From Oceanospirillaceae bacterium (lineage in GTDB: Bacteria; Pseudomonadota; Gammaproteobacteria; Pseudomonadales; Balneatricaceae), in the NCBI GenBank assembly GCA_013215375.1, contig JABSRB010000003.1:1-64000 (forward strand): a DNA stretch of 64,000 nucleotides, read 5' to 3'. Shown here piece by piece: positions 8,552-17,318 of the stretch. The notes under the pieces were generated by a model. It made no database searches. It was not told the DNA's origin and saw nothing but the letters and a program-made list of their open reading frames with translations. The first letter of the stretch is position 1. The number at the start of each line of letters is the position of its first letter. The position numbers and the translations under genes are program-made.

Positions 8552-8726
8552 AACTATAAGACAAAGTTTAACTTTTAGCTTAGCTACAAAATACCTAATA
8601 AAATAACACCATTAAAATATACATCAATATTCATACATACGGGTGTTGGTATATTGTTGAGAGATCTGTGCAGAATATAGCGCTGTTAATTCTGAAAACT
8701 CCATCTAATGACAAAGGGATCTGAAC

Positions 8727-9716
8727 ATGAAAATGCGTTACATTGGTACCACTGATATAGAAGCTTCGGTTGTTTCCCTAGGAGCTTGGGCTATAGGTGG
8801 AGGTCCCTGGTGGGGAGCGTCGGATACTGCAGAGTCAATTGGGGCGATTCACGCGGCTTTAGATGCCGGTATTAACATGATAGATACAGCGCCTGCTTAC
8901 GGATTAGGGCGTAGTGAGGAAGTGATTGCAAAGGCGTTGGCGGGTAGGCGCGATAAAGTCATTATTGCGACTAAGTGCGGCATTTGGTGGCAGGATAAAC
9001 GCGATGTTATTGCGTTTGAAGTCGAGGGGGAAACGGCCTATAAATCGTTGTCTCCAGAGACTATTCGCCAGGAAATAGAGATGAGTCTTAGGCGATTAAA
9101 TACCGATTATATCGATCTTTACCAAACACATTGGCCGGTGACTAAAGAAGGGTCTTATCTGATAGAAGATACCATGGCTTGTCTGCTTGAACTCAAGTCA
9201 CAAGGTAAGATAAGAGCGATAGGGGCGTCTAACGTGTCAATAGCAGAAATCGAAGCGTATCAAGCTGTTGGAGTATTAGATACGTTGCAGCCTAGATATA
9301 GCATGCTTGATAGAAGCATTGAACAAGAGTTGCTGCCATTTTGTATCAAAAACACCATCAGTACTTTGGCTTATTCGCCACTAGAGCAAGGGTTGTTAAC
9401 CGGAAAGTTCGGTATGGATTATTCACTGGATAAAGACAATACACGTAATGGTCGACCTTGGTTTCGCCCAGAGAATCGTCACAAAGTATTACAGATGTTA
9501 AGCCAGTGGCAAGATTTAACGCAGCAATACCATTGCACCTTGAGTCAGCTGGTGATTGCCTGGACGATAGCACAAGAGGGGGTGACTTTTGTGCTCTGTG
9601 GCGCGCGTAGAGCAGAGCATGCCATCGCTAATGCAAAAGCGGGGGATCTCACTCTAAGTGAAGAAGACATGCAGCGAATGAGGACAGATGTGCTACTTTT
9701 AGGTGAGCCGGTTTAA
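8727..9716 (+). CDS. aldo/keto reductase
   Basis: A 329-residue NAD(P)H-dependent oxidoreductase of the AKR superfamily. The catalytic Asp and Tyr lie in IDTAPAYGLGRSE (about 51-63), the Lys in IIATKCG (about 84) and the His in LYQTHWP (about 132). The C-terminal CGARRAEHAIANA motif is the nucleotide phosphate-binding region. AAAGGGA sits eight bases before the ATG. The substrate is unknown. The LysE-type exporter follows after 84 bp on the same strand. Confidence 0.85.
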   Translation: MKMRYIGTTDIEASVVSLGAWAIGGGPWWGASDTAESIGAIHAALDAGINMIDTAPAYGLGRSEEVIAKALAGRRDKVIIATKCGIWWQDKRDVIAFEVEGETAYKSLSPETIRQEIEMSLRRLNTDYIDLYQTHWPVTKEGSYLIEDTMACLLELKSQGKIRAIGASNVSIAEIEAYQAVGVLDTLQPRYSMLDRSIEQELLPFCIKNTISTLAYSPLEQGLLTGKFGMDYSLDKDNTRNGRPWFRPENRHKVLQMLSQWQDLTQQYHCTLSQLVIAWTIAQEGVTFVLCGARRAEHAIANAKAGDLTLSEEDMQRMRTDVLLLGEPV

Positions 9717-9800
9717 GATTATTTGCTGTTAATAAATATGACGCTAACATCTCTTTGAAGCTGCTTAATTGAAAAACTATTAACAAGATGGGAGATTCAT

Positions 9801-10427
9801 ATGAGTGTTGAAGCTTGGTTAGCATTTGTGCTGGTTTGGTTATTAGCAAGCATTCCATTGGGGCCTAATGCGCTTAATTGTATCTCGATATCGGTGGCGC
9901 AAGGGTTTAAGAGGTCCCTATTTTGTGTGTTGGGCATCTTGTTGGCAGCGCTCGTTTTTATCGCCGCTGTTTCCAGTGGTTTATCGGCGATGTTAATTGC
10001 CCACGAGCAAGCTTTTGTAATGGTCAAAATGTTAGGTGCCGTTTATTTGCTATGGCTTGGTATTAACATGTTTCGGCAAAGCCATAGACCATTAACAATC
10101 AAGGGAAAGAGTGCTCAACGTCCGTTTATTATTGCCAGAAATAGCTTTTTTATCTCTATATCCAACCCTAAGGCGGTATTGTCTTACGGTGCTGTTTTTA
10201 GCCAGTTTATCGATCAAGGTCAACCTATTCAAAGCCAATTAATGGTGCTTGTGCCCACAGCGCTGGTGATAGTTGGGGTGGTATATTTGGCATACTGCTG
10301 GCTTGGATTGGGGGTGGAGCGTTTCCTCAGTAAAAAACGAAGAGTAACGCTGTTTAATAAAGGCATAGGTACTGCTTATATTGCTGGTGGAGCTGCTATT
10401 TTAGGCTATGAATCGATCAAAAACTGA
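9801..10427 (+). CDS. LysE/RhtB-family exporter
   Basis: A 208-residue membrane protein with about six hydrophobic segments. The family motif PLGPNALNC is near the N-terminus (about 19-27) and SNPKAVL is in the middle (about 121-127). LysE/RhtB proteins export amino acids or related metabolites through the inner membrane. The start follows GGGAG about ten bases upstream. The exported compound cannot be told from sequence. Confidence 0.85.
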   Translation: MSVEAWLAFVLVWLLASIPLGPNALNCISISVAQGFKRSLFCVLGILLAALVFIAAVSSGLSAMLIAHEQAFVMVKMLGAVYLLWLGINMFRQSHRPLTIKGKSAQRPFIIARNSFFISISNPKAVLSYGAVFSQFIDQGQPIQSQLMVLVPTALVIVGVVYLAYCWLGLGVERFLSKKRRVTLFNKGIGTAYIAGGAAILGYESIKN

Positions 10428-10489
10428 TGGCTATTGCTGTTAGAAAAATGGATTTTTTATCCTATTCAGGGAAATAAAAGGAGCAGGGT

Positions 10490-10864
10490 ATGACAAGTAA
10501 TAAAAAGGTACTGCTGGTGGGTTGGAACCCGGATGTGGTGGATTACAGTAAATGGCCGGGTTTAACGGTGCAAAAATTGCGTGCCGGGCTTGAGGGAGAT
10601 AAAGATAAATTAATTGGGCTGGGTTACGCTGCAAGTTTTGGTTTAATAGATGCTCTGGAAACCGCTCCCGATGCGGTTAAGGCGATACTCTTAGCGCAGA
10701 GTTATGACTGTATTCTCATAGGAGCGGGCGTGCGTACTGTAGAAGACTACGTACTTTTATTTGAAACATTGATCAACGTTGTGCATCAATATGCACCGAC
10801 GGCAAAAATATGTTTTAACACTGGCCCCTTCGATTCTGTGGATGCCGTGCAACGATGGATTTAA
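10490..10864 (+). CDS. conserved hypothetical protein (Rossmann-like)
   Basis: A 124-residue cytoplasmic protein with no signal or membrane segment. It starts KKVLLVGWNPDVVDYSKWP and has YDCILIGAGVRT in the middle and KICFNTGP near the end, which suggests alternating strands and helices of a small alpha/beta fold. I recall similar uncharacterised proteins in pseudomonads and relatives, but no function. The start has AGGAGCAGGGT upstream. The gene lies 62 bp after the exporter on the same strand. Confidence 0.7.
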   Translation: MTSNKKVLLVGWNPDVVDYSKWPGLTVQKLRAGLEGDKDKLIGLGYAASFGLIDALETAPDAVKAILLAQSYDCILIGAGVRTVEDYVLLFETLINVVHQYAPTAKICFNTGPFDSVDAVQRWI

Positions 10865-10883
10865 TACGCGTTATCCTGTTGTT

Positions 10884-11530
10884 TCTCAAAGTTTAATTTA
10901 TTCACAGTACGATCATAAAAATATCAGTGTCATTATTATCACTGATATTATAGGAGTAACCCAAGCTATAGGTGTATTGGCGAAAACTCTGTTTGAGAGT
11001 GCGGCCAATGTTTGTGGGTTGGCTCCTTATGCCAGTGAAGATAAAGCGTTTTTAGACAACCCAGCAGCTAATGCTGTATTTCTAACAGATAGTAGCTACA
11101 GAGCATGTATCACCTTGTGCAAAAGGCTATTGCCCCAAAATCAACAAAGGTGAGATTGCTTGACCTATAGTGCTGGTGCTTCAGCGGGTATAAGGCTCTG
11201 GAATATAACGCTCATAAAATACAGCACTTGATTGGCTTTTATCCCGGCCAAATAAGGCATCACTTTGAAATTGTTCCCGATTGCCCAGTGATATTGATTG
11301 TTCCCTGTAGCTGAGCGCATTTTGATTTACCCCGGATCATTAATTCATTGGTGAAATTAGACCAAGTCTGTTGTGTTTAAACAAATTATCCACATGGATT
11401 TATGAATCGACTCCCACGAAATTATGAGGCGCTAGTGGCGGCTTCAATTAATCTGTTAATTAACAAAGTGCATCTTTTAGAAGATGTTTCGACACAGCGT
11501 CATTTACGACAATGGAATGATCTGGTGTAA
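10884..11530 (+). pseudogene. decayed dienelactone hydrolase-family gene
   Basis: Translation across two frames rebuilds most of a dienelactone hydrolase. In the first frame: VIIITDIIGVTQAIGVLAKT, LAPYASED, then (after an in-frame TGA at 11151-11153) the elbow-like SAGASAG. A frame change near 11190 is needed to read on into IQHLIGFYPGQIRHHFEI, CPVILIVP, HFDLPRIINSL and PHGFMNR. This second frame has in-frame stops at 11312-11314 (TGA) and 11378-11380 (TAA) before the TAA at 11528. The usual nucleophile Cys/Ser motif and late HF/HGF histidines are still visible. With three internal stops plus a frameshift, it cannot make a full protein. The same frame stays open after 11530 to about 11637, perhaps a further remnant. 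Confidence 0.75.
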
Positions 11531-11756
11531 GATACGAACAATAATCGCTCTGAACTTGTCCATAAGCTGATAGCCAAAAACTGGAAGGTGGGTAACCCTG
11601 AGATTGTTTATGTGTTTTTTGCTTCAAAAGGTTATTAGTTGGGAGGTTTTGAGTCAGATATTTAAGCGCAGAATAAGCGGTGATTTATTATATTAGTGAA
11701 ATTAATCTAATGATATGTGAAACTTAGCAAAAATTATTTATGAGTATGTATGCATT

Positions 11757-12311
11757 ATGTCCAGCAGTAAAATGACAGTAGAGCGTCTTCGTGAAATTTA
11801 TGGTAATCCTCACCCCTCCGTTGCAGCAAAAGTAATAGATCATTTAGATGAATATTGTCGTGAGTTTATCGAAAATTCGCCATTTTTTGTATTCGCAACC
11901 TCTGACGGTACTAAGCTTGATGCTTCGCCTAAGGGGGATCCTAGTGGTTTTGTAATCGTTGAGGATGAGCATCATTTAATAATACCGGATAGGGTGGGTA
12001 ATAATCGGATCGATGGTTTAATCAATATTGTCATGCATCCCAATGTCGCGATGATTTTTTTAATACCGACAGTCAATGAGACTATGAGAGTGAACGGTGT
12101 TGCTGAAATCATTGAGGATCCAGCTATTTGCGAAAAATATAAATTAGGCAAACGTACCCCCAAAACCGTCATTAGAGTGAGAGTCGAGGAAGCGTTTATC
12201 CACTGTGGTGTGGCGCCGCACAAAGGCGGGTTATGGGAGCCAAAAACATGGCCCCAAAATAGGCCTATTGCATCACTTGGTGAAATATTTAAGGCACATA
12301 CTAGTGCCTAG
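11757..12311 (+). CDS. PPOX-class FMN-binding protein (pyridoxamine 5'-phosphate oxidase family)
   Basis: A 184-residue protein with the split-barrel flavin-binding fold. FFVFATSDGTKLDASPKGDPSGFV (about 42-65) is the typical entry strand pair, RVGNNRIDGLINI the phosphate-binding part, and VEEAFIHCGVAPHKGGLWEP the C-terminal motif. This matches the small PPOX subfamily whose members are annotated as MSMEG_1061-like. It is probably an FMN- or F420-dependent reductase or oxidase with an unknown substrate. No neighbour is obviously linked. Confidence 0.75.
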   Translation: MSSSKMTVERLREIYGNPHPSVAAKVIDHLDEYCREFIENSPFFVFATSDGTKLDASPKGDPSGFVIVEDEHHLIIPDRVGNNRIDGLINIVMHPNVAMIFLIPTVNETMRVNGVAEIIEDPAICEKYKLGKRTPKTVIRVRVEEAFIHCGVAPHKGGLWEPKTWPQNRPIASLGEIFKAHTSA

Positions 12312-12780
12312 TCGTTGACCAGATGGGTTGTTTTTAAAGTAATTCACTAATAGCAGTTGTCTAGAATTCGCTGCTCGGGTTTTATTCTTAAATAGACCCA
12401 TATAAAGTTCGGTAATTCATTAGTTGAACAGCGCTGTTTAGCGCTGTTATAAGTCACGCTCCCCTTCGTTTCATCGCTAAAAATAAAACAATTATATTCA
12501 TCATTGCTTTGGCTGAGTAATAAACGCCAAGCATTGATCAATGTTTTCGCAGTAACAGTTATCTTTGTCACTAAACAATACCTTGCTGGTTTGTAGTGCT
12601 GGCTGCCATAGGTGCTTATCGATTCTCTGTAGACTAGTATTTTTTGTTTTTGACTCCTCGACTCAATATCTTCTTTCTTTCTTTCTTTCTTTGCTTGCGC
12701 AGTACCTTCTCGGTTGTGCTGTTACGTAAGCAAGTATCCTCAGAAATTCCAAAATTTAATTTCGTGTAAAACAAAATACT

Positions 12781-12802
12781 TAAAACTATACTTTAAATTC
12801 AC
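12781..12802 (+). promoter_or_regulatory. operator candidate, copy 1
   Basis: This 22-bp element begins TAAAACTATACT and ends ATTCAC. It matches copy 2 (12886-12907) at 20 of 22 positions, with starts exactly 105 bp apart, about ten helical turns. Such phasing is typical of paired operator sites bound on the same DNA face. Confidence 0.5.
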
Positions 12803-12885
12803 GCTTAGTCTTCGTTTGGTATATTTTGATGGTATTTTGTACTATTTTCTCTGTTTTTTGTGAAATATTCTTGATTGTTGTTTTT

Positions 12886-12907
12886 TAAAACTATACTGTA
12901 TATTCAC
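12886..12907 (+). promoter_or_regulatory. operator candidate, copy 2
   Basis: The second copy of the 22-bp element lies 46 bp before the substrate-binding protein start. It contains a perfect 11-bp palindrome TATAC-T-GTATA. Its last 17 bases match a site in the tetR/SDR intergenic region (20884-20900) at 13 of 17 positions. TATACT could alternatively be a -10 box. Confidence 0.5.
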
Positions 12908-12953
12908 ATTCAAGTGTTTTAATCGTTAAATTCACCGAAGAAGTGAGGAAGAA

Positions 12954-14204
12954 ATGAATAAATTAAACGTAATGTTGTTAGGGGCTGGCTCGCTCGTATT
13001 AGCTGCTGGGTTTCCTGTTGTGGCTCAGGCTGGAACGGTAAAAATTGCTTATATAGATGCTCTTTCTGGACCTTTTGCTGCAACTGGGCAAGCGGGTGCA
13101 CGAGAGTTAAGGCATGCGATTTCAAAGTTTTTAGAAGGCAAAGAGGTGGCCGGTGAAAAGCTTGAAGTGGAATTCTTGGCGCTGGATGGAAAAATCAATC
13201 CTAAGGAGTCGTTGGTGCAATTGCAAAATGCGATTAGCCAAGGTGCTGAGTACATATTTCATAATAGTGGCTCAAGCGTTGCTCACGCGATTGTTGGCGC
13301 GCTTGAAAAACATAATAAGCGCAATCCAGATAATCGTGCACTCTATCTTAATTATGGCGCTATTGATCCATCGTTAACGGGATCAAAATGTAGCTTTTGG
13401 CACTTTATGATTGATGCCAATGTCGACATGAAAGTCAATGCGATGGTTGATGCAATAGCGGCAAAACCAGAGATTAAAAAGGCGTATATCATTGGTCAGG
13501 ACTACTCCTTTGGTAAGGCTTTTTCTGCGGCGGCAAAAAGATATTTGGCACAGCGCAGACCTGATATCGAGATTGTTGGCGATCAGTTACACCCCATTGG
13601 TAAGGTAAAAGACTTTGCCCCTTATGCGCAAAAAATATTGCGCTCCCAAGCTGATGTTGTCCTGACAGGCAACTGGGGTGCAGATATGATCAATCTGGCT
13701 AAATCCATTAAGGATATAGGCACTCAAGCGAGTATCTATACAATTTATGCCTATGGTGCTGGTATAAGTGGCGTGGTTGGTGAGAGTGGTTTAGGGAAAT
13801 TATCAGTAGTAGCACAAGGTCATATTAACCCTGCAAATACACCTGAATGGGCACTCTACAAAGATGAGTTTTTAGCCAAGCATCCAGGCAATGATCTCAT
13901 TAATGAGCGCACGGTTTATGGTGTGCAAATGTTAGGTGAAGCCTTTGTCAAGGCTGGAGGTACTGATCCGCTTAAAGTTGCGTTAGCACTTGAAGGACTT
14001 GAAATTACAACAGTTAGTGGTGACAAAGTGATGATGCGTGCGAAAGATCATCAAATGCAAATGCCGCTTCAAGTGATGGCACACGTTAAAGATGGGATTA
14101 AGTATGATTTTGATCAGTCTGGATATGGTGTACGCACCACATCAACCGTTGCTTTTGAAAGTAATCAGCTGGATAGCGTTTGTGAAATGCAGCGTCCGCT
14201 ATAA
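12954..14204 (+). CDS. branched-chain-type ABC transporter substrate-binding protein
   Basis: A 416-residue periplasmic binding protein with a signal peptide ending near AQAGT (residue about 27). The mature part begins VKIAYIDALSGPFAATGQAG, the standard opening of Leu/Ile/Val-type (Peripla_BP_6) receptors, and continues with NSGSSVAHAI and IIGQDYSFG. It is the first gene of a five-gene importer operon. In this superfamily many members bind aromatic acids, amides or other carboxylates rather than amino acids. The CoA ligase at the end of the operon points to a carboxylic acid ligand (inferred). GAAGTGAGGAAG precedes the ATG. Confidence 0.88.
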   Translation: MNKLNVMLLGAGSLVLAAGFPVVAQAGTVKIAYIDALSGPFAATGQAGARELRHAISKFLEGKEVAGEKLEVEFLALDGKINPKESLVQLQNAISQGAEYIFHNSGSSVAHAIVGALEKHNKRNPDNRALYLNYGAIDPSLTGSKCSFWHFMIDANVDMKVNAMVDAIAAKPEIKKAYIIGQDYSFGKAFSAAAKRYLAQRRPDIEIVGDQLHPIGKVKDFAPYAQKILRSQADVVLTGNWGADMINLAKSIKDIGTQASIYTIYAYGAGISGVVGESGLGKLSVVAQGHINPANTPEWALYKDEFLAKHPGNDLINERTVYGVQMLGEAFVKAGGTDPLKVALALEGLEITTVSGDKVMMRAKDHQMQMPLQVMAHVKDGIKYDFDQSGYGVRTTSTVAFESNQLDSVCEMQRPL

Positions 14205-14242
14205 AAAATAGGCGGCGCTTATTTCATGAGTTAGCACTATTG

Positions 14243-14271
14243 CTGAATTGCATGCGGGGCATGTGATTCAG
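14243..14271 (+). other. intercistronic hairpin between binding protein and permease genes
   Basis: A 13-bp stem (two G-U pairs) closes a 3-base GGG loop: CTGAATTGCATGC pairs with GCATGTGATTCAG. No run of T follows, so it is not a standard terminator. Hairpins at this place in binding-protein operons commonly protect the upstream mRNA and raise the binding protein above the membrane parts; I infer the same here. Confidence 0.65.
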
Positions 14272-14308
14272 TTTACTTTCAAATTTATATGATGATGTTA
14301 GTTAAATT

Positions 14309-15259
14309 ATGTTTGAAACTATAATTTTTTCTCTGTTGAACGGCCTGGTCTACGGGCTGTTGTTATTTTTGTTATCTAGCGGGCTCACTCTTATTTTCTC
14401 GATGATGGGGGTGCTTAATTTAGCGCATGCCGGATTCTATATGCTCTCTGCATATTTTGCATATTCCATCTCAATTCACCTGGGTTTTTGGTATGGGCTG
14501 TTATTTGCCCCGCTAATCGTTGGTTTTATTGGTGCTATGGTTGAGCGTTATGGGCTTAGGAAAGTACATAAATTTGGCCATGTGCCAGAGTTGATTTTTA
14601 CTTTTGGTGTCGCTTTTCTATTAGAAGAGTTAGTTCAGTTTGTCTGGGGGCGAAATCAGCTTGCCTATAACAAACCAGAAATCTTGGAGGGTTCGTTGTT
14701 CACATTATTCGGTGCTGATTTTCCGATTTATAAAATGTTCATGCTGATCGTTTCTGTGGTGATATTCATCATTTTGCTTTCAGTGCTTAAATATACACGC
14801 ACCGGCTTGATTATTCGCGCGGCGGTGGGGCATCCAAATGTGGTGGGAATGCTGGGTCATAATGTGCCGTTGATTTTCATGGTTACCTTTGGCGTTGGGA
14901 CTGCATTGGCAGGTATTGCCGGTGCAATTGCGGGGCCTGTATTGGGTACCTATCCGGGAATGGCCAGTGGGCTTGGCGGTATTATGTTTGTGGTGGTTAT
15001 CTTTGGTGGGTTGGGCTCGCTGGGTGGTGCCTTTATTGCATCTTTGATGATTGGTCTGATTCAAACGTTTGCTATCGCCATTGATGCCTCTTTGTCGGAC
15101 GTGTTTTTACTTATGGATATTGTGATTACAGAGCAAACGTTTATGTATGATATTTGGGTAACTAGCTTGTCACAAGTGGCGCCTTTAATTCCTTATTTAA
15201 TGATGGTTGTAATGTTGATTTTTCGTCCAGCCGGCCTTATGGGAGCGCGCGAATCATGA
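14309..15259 (+). CDS. livH: branched-chain-type ABC transporter permease (LivH family)
   Basis: A 316-residue inner-membrane permease with about eight hydrophobic segments. The N-terminus (GLVYGLLLFLLSSGLTLIF and GVLNLAHAGFYML) is the LivH hallmark. GGLGSLGGAFIASLMIGL near residue 235 is the conserved cytoplasmic loop contacting the ATPases. Its stop overlaps the next start (ATGA). The symbol denotes family, not substrate. Confidence 0.88.
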   Translation: MFETIIFSLLNGLVYGLLLFLLSSGLTLIFSMMGVLNLAHAGFYMLSAYFAYSISIHLGFWYGLLFAPLIVGFIGAMVERYGLRKVHKFGHVPELIFTFGVAFLLEELVQFVWGRNQLAYNKPEILEGSLFTLFGADFPIYKMFMLIVSVVIFIILLSVLKYTRTGLIIRAAVGHPNVVGMLGHNVPLIFMVTFGVGTALAGIAGAIAGPVLGTYPGMASGLGGIMFVVVIFGGLGSLGGAFIASLMIGLIQTFAIAIDASLSDVFLLMDIVITEQTFMYDIWVTSLSQVAPLIPYLMMVVMLIFRPAGLMGARES

Positions 15260-16563
15260 GTCATTTAACGCGGATATGTAGAGCAGAAAGTGTCGTTCGC
15301 AAAAAAAGATTACGTATTTTGTGGCTATGTTTTGCGGTCATATTACTGGCTCTGCCGTTAGTTACTTCAAATTTCGGCATTACTATTTTAACCCAAATCT
15401 GTGTCGCTTCCGTTTTTGCTTTGGCTTATAACATGCTACTTGGGCAGGGAGGCATGCTTTCATTTGGCCATGCAGTCTATTTTGGGTTGGGGGGGTATGC
15501 CTCTATTCATTTGATGGAATTAGTGGGTAATGGCGTGCCTGTGCCGCTAGTGCTGACGCCTCTGTTTGGTGGCTTGTTTGGCCTTATTGCTGCATTTTTG
15601 ATCGGTAGTTTTTCAACCCGCCGTGCCGGTACGGTATTTGCGATGATTTCGTTTGGAATTGCTGAGCTGGTGGCGGCATCGGCCATTATTTTAGTGAGTT
15701 TCTTTGGTGGCGAAGAGGGCGTTAGTTCTGATCGTACGATGGGGCCCGCTTTTTTTGGTTATGAAATGATACCGCAAATTGAAGTTTATTATTTTGCTGC
15801 AGTTTGGTTTTTTCTGGCCACTTATGCAATGTATCATTTTTCTCGCTCGCCAGCGGGGCGTTTGGCCAATGCGGTTAGAGATAATGCCGAACGAACGCAG
15901 TTTATTGGCTATAACCCACAAAAGATACGCTTAGTTAGTTTCGTGGCTTCCGGTTTTTTCGCCGGAGTAGCGGGTGGTATTTTTGCTATTCAATATGAAA
16001 TAGTGACAGATTCCAATTTAAATACAGCGGCCTCTGGGTTGGTAATGCTGCAGGCTTATATTGGTGGTATTGGCTATTTTGTTGGTCCTGTCATAGGAGC
16101 CATCGTCATGACTTTGCTAAATACAGTGGTAAGCGGTGTTACTGATCTGTGGCTTCTTTATACTGGGCTGTTGTTCATTGGTACTGTGTTGTTGGCGCCC
16201 AATGGTTTGACTGGGCTTATTATGATGCACACAGATGCCTATCATAATCGTAAGTTAGCGACGCTTATCAAGCCTTATTTGCTGGGAATGCTACCTTTGA
16301 CTGCAGCCTTTATAGGCGTGGTTAGTTTGCTGGAGATGTTTAGTCATCGCAATGAAGCCGCCGTTGGTGACGATTCTATGTTGTTATTTTATATTGACGT
16401 TGATATTTCTACTTGGTTTCCCTGGGTCGGTTTTACGTTGCTTAGTTTGCTTGGTTTGGCGGGGCTACGAGTCGTTATCCCGGTTGTTCGCGCTAGTTGG
16501 GATGCTGCTAATGAAATGCAAATTTTAAGTAATAGCACCATAAATAATGAGAGTGACTCATGA
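15256..16563 (+). CDS. livM: branched-chain-type ABC transporter permease (LivM family), C-terminally extended
   Basis: A 435-residue partner permease. The family core (NMLLGQGGMLSFGHAVYFGL at about 58-77, and a late GGIGYFVGPVIGA loop) ends near residue 320. About 100 further residues add two hydrophobic segments and a polar tail, making the protein longer than a typical LivM (around 300-360). It overlaps livH by 4 bp and the ATPase gene by 4 bp, so translation is probably coupled. Confidence 0.85.
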   Translation: MSHLTRICRAESVVRKKRLRILWLCFAVILLALPLVTSNFGITILTQICVASVFALAYNMLLGQGGMLSFGHAVYFGLGGYASIHLMELVGNGVPVPLVLTPLFGGLFGLIAAFLIGSFSTRRAGTVFAMISFGIAELVAASAIILVSFFGGEEGVSSDRTMGPAFFGYEMIPQIEVYYFAAVWFFLATYAMYHFSRSPAGRLANAVRDNAERTQFIGYNPQKIRLVSFVASGFFAGVAGGIFAIQYEIVTDSNLNTAASGLVMLQAYIGGIGYFVGPVIGAIVMTLLNTVVSGVTDLWLLYTGLLFIGTVLLAPNGLTGLIMMHTDAYHNRKLATLIKPYLLGMLPLTAAFIGVVSLLEMFSHRNEAAVGDDSMLLFYIDVDISTWFPWVGFTLLSLLGLAGLRVVIPVVRASWDAANEMQILSNSTINNESDS

Positions 16564-17318
16564 GTACAGCGATCTCACTAAGTGATTTAAAAAAATCTTT
16601 CGGGCAGATGGAAATTATTCGCGGCGTTAATCTTGATATTAGAAAGGGTGAGCGTCATGCCATCATCGGGCCAAATGGTGCCGGTAAATCGACCTTGTTC
16701 CATTTGATTAGCGGTCACTATCAGCCAACTTCCGGCAAGGTGTTGCTAAACGGAGAGGATATTAGTGGCGTTATGCCCCATGAAATTTATCGCAAAGGTT
16801 TGGCGAGAAGTTTTCAGGTGACCAATATTTTTCCTAATCTCAATGTGTATGAAAACATTCGATGCGGTGCATTGTGGTCTTGTGACCAAGGTTATTCTTT
16901 TTGGCGGCAGGTTGATGATCTTGAAGATATTAACCTTAAAACGGAGCAGATACTGGAGAAAATTAACTTAACACATCGCTATAAAGTGTCGGCATCGCTT
17001 ATGTCCTATGCCGAACAGCGTGCGCTAGAAATAGGCATAACCTTAGCAGGTGGCGCGCAGGTGATTATGCTGGATGAGCCAACCGCTGGTATGAGTATTG
17101 GCGAGACTGAACAGGCGGTTGAATTAATTCGCTCGGTGACTGAGGATAAAACCTTGGTCATTGTCGAGCATGATATGGGAGTGGTGTTTGATTTGGCTGA
17201 CCGAATTTCGGTTTTGGTGTATGGCAAGATCATTGCCACTGATAGTCCTAGCGCCATTCGCTCTAATAAATTAGTCCAAGAAGCTTATTTGGGAACAGAG
17301 ATGATTAGTGATGCTTAA
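16560..17318 (+). CDS. livG: ABC transporter ATP-binding protein (LivG family)
   Basis: A 252-residue cytoplasmic ATPase. Walker A is GPNGAGKST (about 38-46), the signature is the variant MSYAEQR common in LivG proteins, Walker B is VIMLDEPTAGMS, and the switch histidine is in IVEHDMGVVF. It overlaps livM by 4 bp and the second ATPase by 8 bp. It is predicted to power uptake by the LivHM-type permease. Confidence 0.9.
   Translation: MSTAISLSDLKKSFGQMEIIRGVNLDIRKGERHAIIGPNGAGKSTLFHLISGHYQPTSGKVLLNGEDISGVMPHEIYRKGLARSFQVTNIFPNLNVYENIRCGALWSCDQGYSFWRQVDDLEDINLKTEQILEKINLTHRYKVSASLMSYAEQRALEIGITLAGGAQVIMLDEPTAGMSIGETEQAVELIRSVTEDKTLVIVEHDMGVVFDLADRISVLVYGKIIATDSPSAIRSNKLVQEAYLGTEMISDA

Larger units (their letters stand above)
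12312..12953. other. 642-bp regulatory region before the ABC importer operon
   Basis: It contains a TTTC tetranucleotide run (about 12671-12692) and two copies of a 22-bp element described separately. A minus-strand open frame (12347-12571, 74 codons) has no recognisable product. The 3' half is strongly AT-rich, as expected for a promoter region. Confidence 0.5.

Noticed and set aside
10779-10886. Start of the long frame 10779-11153 as an independent gene
   Set aside because: The first 35 or so codons overlap the end of the conserved hypothetical gene out of frame. Only the later part matches a family, and that part belongs to the dienelactone hydrolase pseudogene.
12347-12571. 74-codon minus-strand frame in the importer promoter region
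   Set aside because: No known motif, no clear ribosome site, and no neighbour on that strand; kept only as a note.
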